A stretch of DNA of 38,881 nt from Desulfobulbaceae bacterium (GTDB lineage Bacteria; Desulfobacterota; Desulfobulbia; Desulfobulbales; Desulfobulbaceae): NCBI GenBank assembly GCA_023544645.1, contig JAMJFO010000032.1, positions 1 through 38,881 on the forward strand. The letters are read 5' to 3'. The first letter of the stretch is position 1, and every line of letters begins with the position of its first letter. Below, piece by piece: positions 34,815 to 38,881 of this stretch. Position numbers and translations under genes: made by a program. The notes below the pieces were generated by a model. It was not told the origin of the DNA, made no database searches, and saw only the letters and a program-made list of their open reading frames with translations.

Positions 34815-36770
34815 ATGACTATAAAATTAAACGAAACGATCACCCAGGATCTGAACGCAGCCAGTCGTCGCGAATGGCTTGAATCCAACGGCCTGGGTGG
34901 CTGGGCGGGTTCCACGATTTGCGGTGCCCACACCCGTCGTTACCATGGTCTGCTGGTGGCGGCTACCCGACCGCCGGTTGGACGAATGGTGCTGCTCTCC
35001 AAGCTTGATGAAACGATCCTCTGTGCTGGCAGGAGATATGAACTGGCCTGCAATTATTATCCAGGCATTGTATATCCGACCGGATACAACTATCTGCAAA
35101 GTTTTGCCAAGGATCTTTTCCCACGGTTCACCTACAGTGCCGGTGGGATTCGGGTTCAAAAAACCATTGCCGCCATCAATGGCGAAAATACCACCCTGGT
35201 ACTTTACGAAGTCCTGGAATCCCCTGCTCCGTTTGTGCTTGAGCTACAGCCCTTTGTGGCTTACAGGGAGTATCACGGCCTGGCCCATGCCAATGATTCT
35301 ATTCAAAGGCATGGCCATTTTCAGGAAGGTATTTTCCGGGTTCGGCCCTATGACGGAGTGCCGGAGCTTTTTATCAGCATTCCCGGCGCGGAATTCGTTC
35401 CTTCACCCGACTGGTATTTCAACTATGAATATCCGGTTGAGCAGCAGCGTGGCCTGGATTTCCACGAAGATCTCTTTACCTATGGAATGTTCAAGCTGAA
35501 GCTGGAAGCAGGCCAACGCATTGGAATTATCATTTCCACCAGGGACCCTGCCGGCCGGGATGCCTTCGAACTGCGCTGCCGGGAGGAGAAGCGGCGCCAG
35601 GATCTCCTCCATTTTCTACCCAATAGAGATGATTTTCCGGTCATGCTGACCCTGGCCGCAGACCAATTCCTTGTCCAGCGGTCGGAGAAGCTGCGCACCA
35701 TTATCGCCGGTTATCATTGGTTCACGGATTGGGGACGGGACACGATGATTGCCCTTCCGGGAATAACGCTTGTCACCGGCAGGCACGAGGATGCCGGGAA
35801 AATCCTGCAGGCCTTTGCACGAAGCGTCAGCCAGGGCATGCTCCCCAACCGTTTCCCCGACGCAAATGAAGAACCGGAGTTCAACACTGTTGACGCAAGT
35901 TTATGGTTTTTCGTGGCGGTCCATCAATACCTGCAATACACCCGGGACAAGGTTTTCGTCCGGGATCAGCTGCTGCCGGTTCTGGAAGAAATTCTGTCCT
36001 GGCATGAGAAGGGCACCAGGTATGCCATCCAGGTGGATACGGATGGGCTTTTGTCAGCCGGTGAGCCAGGCGTACAACTCACCTGGATGGATGCCAAAAT
36101 TGGCGATTGGGTGGTTACACCGCGAAAGGGCAAAGCCGTGGAAATAAATGCGCTCTGGTACAACGCATTGCGGATATTTTCTCACCTGCTGCACGAATTC
36201 GACAGAGACCAGGAGGCAGCGGCATACGAGCACAGGGCTGCGTTGACAAAAAAACGTTTCAATAAAGTTTTTTGGAATCAAGACGGACAGTATCTCTACG
36301 ACTACATTGACGGGAATTACAAGGAAAGCGCCATTCGTCCCAACCAGGTTTTTGCCATCAGCCTCCCTTTTCCTCTCTTATCCGTCAAAAGGTCAACAAT
36401 GGTTTTAACGGTTCTCGAAGAAAAGCTCCTGACCCCGTGTGGTTTGCGGAGCCTCAGCCCAGACCACCCCGACTATCGGTCACGCTATGAAGGTGATCCT
36501 TTGTCGCGCGATAGCAGCTATCATCAGGGGACTGTCTGGCCTTGGCTGTTGGGTCCCTTTGTAACCGCGTTGGTGCGTATAAGGGGAAAAGCGGGAAAAA
36601 AACAGGCCAAGACCATCCTCGAAAAAATGGCCACGCACTTGGGCGATGCGGGGGTCGGCGCCATTTCCGAGATATTCGATGCCGACCCGCCACATACTCC
36701 AAGGGGTTGCATTTCTCAAGCGTGGAGCGTCTCGGAGCTTCTGCGCGTTTACCTGGAGGAAGTAATCTGA
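34815..36770 (+). CDS. Amylo-alpha-1,6-glucosidase (glycogen debranching enzyme)
   Basis: A 651-residue protein of the archaeal/bacterial debranching type. The N-terminal domain has EWLESNGLGGWAGSTICGAH, TRRYHGLLVAATRPPVGRMV and NYYPGIVYPTGYNYL. The (alpha/alpha)6 catalytic domain has YHWFTDWGRDTMIALPGITL, NTVDASLWFFVAVHQYL, PGVQLTWMDAKIGDWVVTPR, KGKAVEINALWYNAL and SSYHQGTVWPWLLGPFV, with GCISQAWSVSELLRVYLEE at the end. It would hydrolyse alpha-1,6 branch points of glycogen-like glucans, complementing the GH15 and GH63 enzymes. The initiator ATG directly follows repeat copy 2. A truncated paralogue lies at 24025-24327. Confidence 0.92.
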   Translation: MTIKLNETITQDLNAASRREWLESNGLGGWAGSTICGAHTRRYHGLLVAATRPPVGRMVLLSKLDETILCAGRRYELACNYYPGIVYPTGYNYLQSFAKDLFPRFTYSAGGIRVQKTIAAINGENTTLVLYEVLESPAPFVLELQPFVAYREYHGLAHANDSIQRHGHFQEGIFRVRPYDGVPELFISIPGAEFVPSPDWYFNYEYPVEQQRGLDFHEDLFTYGMFKLKLEAGQRIGIIISTRDPAGRDAFELRCREEKRRQDLLHFLPNRDDFPVMLTLAADQFLVQRSEKLRTIIAGYHWFTDWGRDTMIALPGITLVTGRHEDAGKILQAFARSVSQGMLPNRFPDANEEPEFNTVDASLWFFVAVHQYLQYTRDKVFVRDQLLPVLEEILSWHEKGTRYAIQVDTDGLLSAGEPGVQLTWMDAKIGDWVVTPRKGKAVEINALWYNALRIFSHLLHEFDRDQEAAAYEHRAALTKKRFNKVFWNQDGQYLYDYIDGNYKESAIRPNQVFAISLPFPLLSVKRSTMVLTVLEEKLLTPCGLRSLSPDHPDYRSRYEGDPLSRDSSYHQGTVWPWLLGPFVTALVRIRGKAGKKQAKTILEKMATHLGDAGVGAISEIFDADPPHTPRGCISQAWSVSELLRVYLEEVI

Positions 36771-36954
36771 TGTCAATGCATTACTGGTTTCTGTTTCCAG
36801 TCGCCATAATTAATAGCGAACCGAATTCCCCAGCAAATCCTGGACCGGACATTGGGCATTTTATTTATTTTTATTGCAGCGTTAACGCTTGGCGGAACCT
36901 TTTTTAATTAATAGAAACTGGTAACAAACCTGGGTAGGGATCAATTAAAAAGAA

Positions 36955-37092
36955 GTTAAGGGGACTGATTTCGAAGTCTGCGCTTATCTATTTTTCCTGG
37001 TTGATCAGGGGACAGAATGATTTTCGCTCAAATACCGCCAAAAAAATTCTGTCCCCTGGGGGTTATCGTAAAAATTAAATCTGCCGGGGGTA
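36955..37092. repeat. GGGGACAG-type dispersed repeat, copy 3
   Basis: Complete form with a perfect 11-base inverted pair: GGGGACAGAAT (37008-37018) and ATTCTGTCCCC (37046-37056). The left arm GTTAAGGGGACTGATTTCGA matches copy 2. It lies inside the 358-base stretch 36771-37128, which otherwise holds no gene I can support. The LOG gene starts 36 bases further on. Confidence 0.82.
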
Positions 37093-37128
37093 TATTAACA
37101 GCGGCAGCGAAAAAGGAGAATTACGGAG

Positions 37129-37788
37129 ATGATAATAGACGAACATTACCGGGTGGCAATCTTCGGCTCCGCCCGGATTAAGGAAGGAGACAAAATTTAT
37201 CAGGATGTCTTTGCGATTGCCAAGGCAATGGGCGAACAGGGATTCGATGTTGTAACCGGCGGCGGTCCCGGGCTCATGCTGGCCGCCAACTCCGGTCACA
37301 AAAGCGCCAATTCCGGGACTCATTCATTGGGTTTGAACATCAGACTGACCCACGAACAGATTGCCAACTCCTATCTTGACATCAATCATGATTTTGACCG
37401 ATTCAGTGACCGTCTGGACACCTTTGTCTCTCTTTCCGATGTCGTCGTGGTCTGTCCGGGCGGTATAGGAACTTTGCTGGAACTCTTTTATACCTGGCAA
37501 TTGGTGCAGGTGAAGCACCTCTGCGAAACCCCGATCGTTCTGTTCGGTGAAATGTGGTCGGACCTTCTTGACTGGCTGCGTCGGGAAGTCATGACCAACG
37601 GTCTTTTCGATCTTCAGGACATGAATCATATATTTCATCTCACAAACCGGGACGATGTTATTCAGCTTGTCACCAAAATCCATGATGACAGAATAAATAT
37701 TGAGCACGTCTGTCATAATTTCGAAAAGTACCGGGTGGAATTCAAATCAGACAAAACTGATTTGCGTCCGAAAGACCTGTCAGTATAG
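37129..37788 (+). CDS. LOG-family (lysine decarboxylase-like) protein
   Basis: A 219-residue Rossmann-fold protein. The glycine motif [14 protein letters not shown] and the signature [17 protein letters not shown] (PGGxGTxxE) define the LOG family, whose studied members release free cytokinin-type bases from their ribotides or act as nucleotide 5'-monophosphate phosphoribohydrolases. Old 'lysine decarboxylase' labels are misleading. The C-terminus is longer than in minimal members (about 30 residues after [12 protein letters not shown]). AAGGAG is upstream of the ATG. No functional link to its neighbours is visible. Confidence 0.85.
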   Translation: MIIDEHYRVAIFGSARIKEGDKIYQDVFAIAKAMGEQGFDVVTGGGPGLMLAANSGHKSANSGTHSLGLNIRLTHEQIANSYLDINHDFDRFSDRLDTFVSLSDVVVVCPGGIGTLLELFYTWQLVQVKHLCETPIVLFGEMWSDLLDWLRREVMTNGLFDLQDMNHIFHLTNRDDVIQLVTKIHDDRINIEHVCHNFEKYRVEFKSDKTDLRPKDLSV

Positions 37789-38174
37789 GATGTATTATCT
37801 CTTTTCGGGGCAATCGATTGGCTGGATTAACTTCCCTTCACTTGGAAATAAGTGCTGGTATTTTTCATTCCTGCATATCTGCGCTTCGGCAACCCTGCTA
37901 CCAAAATCTATATTGTTAGACCCGTGATTTTGCGTCACGATCGGTGACATGTAAACAAAAAAAACTGCGTCATTACGCTCCGACCAAAGGATATGACTTC
38001 ACCGGATTAGGCAGACAGGCTGGTGAAAACGATTTCTTGCCAACATCACATATCAACCACCTGGCATTATCACCTTATCCGTGATATGTAAATTAACTAA
38101 TTGGTTATTTTTCCTCGATTAAATTAGTAAATAAGTTAATTTACATGAAAAATAATTAAGCAAAAGGCTAAAAA
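37789..38174. other. AT-rich gene-free stretch before the mobile mystery pair
   Basis: No supported gene. It holds two imperfect direct copies of GTGACATGTAAAC (37944-37956; 38081-38093 as GTGATATGTAAAT) and the inverted repeat listed separately. Low GC compared with the genes to the left suggests a junction with horizontally acquired DNA. Confidence 0.5.
38088..38144. promoter_or_regulatory. Inverted repeat, candidate operator of the mmpA/mmpB pair
   Basis: GTAAATTAACT (38088-38098) and its perfect complement AGTTAATTTAC (38134-38144) flank an AT-rich region with inner TTAACTAATT and AATTAGTAAA arms, 30 bases before the start of the HTH gene. HTH members of toxin-antitoxin-like pairs often repress their own operon at such sites. 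Confidence 0.5.
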
Positions 38175-38651
38175 ATGAAGGCTTCCCGTAAACGTTTAAT
38201 TCAGGAACAGCTTGACATGACCTTGGAGCGTCTCGCCTGCATGCGGGATGTGCAGCGTCCGGCCAAGGGATGGTTGCGCGCTGTCCGCGAGGCCCTGGGG
38301 ATGTCGGGGAAGCAGTTTGCCCGGCGCCTGGGTGTTTCGGCACCCTGGGTGTCGACTCTTGAAAAGAAAGAATCGACCGGTTCCGTTACTATCAAGACCA
38401 TGCGTCAGGCTGCTGAAGCCCTGGATTGTGTTTTTGTCTATGCTGTTGTTCCCAGAAAAAGTCTGGCTGATATTGTGCGCAGACGAGCTGAAATTGTGGC
38501 TGAGAAGAAGCTTGGGCGAGTGTCGCACTCAATGTTGCTTGAAGCGCAGCAACTCTCGCAAACTGAATTGAGAAATGCTTTTGAAGCAGAGGTGGAGACT
38601 TTGATACGGGAGATGCCGAAAGAATTGTGGGACAATCAGGATGAACTATGA
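38175..38651 (+). CDS. Mobile mystery protein A (XRE-type HTH)
   Basis: A 158-residue protein of the 'mobile mystery protein A' family. The N-terminal region (LIQEQLDMTLERLACMRDVQ) and an XRE-type HTH at residues 35-90 are clear: GWLRAVREALGMSGKQFARR, LGVSAPWVSTLEKKE, then TIKTMRQAAEALDCVFVYAV. The family is always found with protein B, a Fic-domain protein, and behaves like the antitoxin/regulator half of a mobile toxin-antitoxin-type pair. Its TGA overlaps an ATG (ATGA at 38648) that would start B. Confidence 0.88.
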   Translation: MKASRKRLIQEQLDMTLERLACMRDVQRPAKGWLRAVREALGMSGKQFARRLGVSAPWVSTLEKKESTGSVTIKTMRQAAEALDCVFVYAVVPRKSLADIVRRRAEIVAEKKLGRVSHSMLLEAQQLSQTELRNAFEAEVETLIREMPKELWDNQDEL

Positions 38652-38881
38652 GTATCGACTCCCCTCGACCCTGACGAGGCGGATGGACTCCTTCTACCTC
38701 ATATAACCAATCGTGCAGAGCTGGATCGGTGGGAACAGGACAATATTACCGAAGCTGAGACCTGGGCATTCCGAAGAAAACCGAAGGACCTGCTCAGTAT
38801 CGATTTCGTTTGTCGACTTAACGCGCGAATGTTCGGCAACGTTTTGCGGTGGGCAGGAGAGTTTCGCATAAGCGGAAAGAA
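38648..38881 (+). pseudogene. Mobile mystery protein B (Fic-domain), frameshifted near its start and cut by the window end
   Basis: The expected ATG at 38648 gives only MSIDSPRP before TGA. From 38664 another frame carries the recognisable protein: LDPDEADGLLLPHITNRAEL, DRWEQDNITEAETWAFRRKP, KDLLSIDFVCRLNARMFGN, VLRWAGEFR. That frame has no start codon before 38828, so a small indel between codons 4 and 6 has broken the gene. The Fic HPFx[D/E]GN motif would lie beyond the window. An inactive partner B would leave A as an orphan regulator. Confidence 0.75.

Noticed and set aside
1-38881. CRISPR arrays, rRNA genes or complete tRNA genes
   Set aside because: No regularly spaced short repeats, no rRNA-like blocks and no full cloverleaf were seen.

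Overview
The window looks like chromosomal DNA of an anaerobic or microaerophilic Gram-negative bacterium. A Desulfobacterota (former Deltaproteobacteria) origin fits best. The grounds are three probable selenoproteins, a periplasmic c-type cytochrome, an arsenosugar-type ArsS/ArsM pair and intergenic repeats of a style common in that group. This is an inference from gene content, not a measured placement. Almost all real genes lie on the + strand.

Layout. 1-1360: a degraded border with the 3' half of a tRNA-Arg gene (a probable integration-site remnant), two diverged intergenic repeats and the C-terminal relic of a DDE transposase. 1365-2547: an HTH + MEDS-type sensor gene broken by an in-frame TAG, then a small cytochrome c. 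2663-7102: a metal/metalloid operon with arsS (ends in a UGA-coded selenocysteine), arsM, merA (frameshifted in a C9 tract), a periplasmic DsrE-like protein, a tiny BFD/CopZ-like [2Fe-2S] protein with a second probable UGA-Sec, and a 3' relic of another arsM. 7137-9118: a small membrane protein, a DUF547 protein and a HAD phosphatase. 9155-21038: a sugar-oxidation run with tkt, zwf, a GrdB-family selenoprotein, an iron-sulfur flavoprotein, a DoxX-like protein, gnd, glk, a TVP38 membrane protein with its flavin disulfide reductase partner, and an SDR dehydrogenase. 21238-36770: glucan-degrading enzymes (GH63-like, GH15-like, glycogen debranching) surrounding an accessory block. 37129-38881: a LOG-family gene and a 'mobile mystery protein' A/B pair in which B is broken.

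How it works together. GH63-, GH15- and debranching-type enzymes would release glucose. Glucokinase and G6P/6PG dehydrogenases would feed it into the oxidative pentose phosphate pathway, and the NADPH could serve the flavin reductases beside them. The arsenic/mercury operon is a separate detoxification unit.

Main discoveries. (1) Three genes appear to read UGA as selenocysteine, each with a hairpin at the right distance; conventional gene calling truncates or splits them. (2) A GH63-debranching gene pair exists twice, about 10.7 kb apart. Each copy keeps one intact gene and has lost the other, and a perfect 374-bp direct repeat spans the block between. Recombination across it would remove the block and leave one intact pair. 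(3) The block encodes a PLP enzyme, an OlsF-like double acyltransferase, a VTT-ATP-grasp fusion, a PLP decarboxylase overlapping a cysteine-dioxygenase-like cupin, and a GH15-DUF547 fusion. It is a candidate pathway for a (hypo)taurine- or amino-acid-linked lipid or envelope product.
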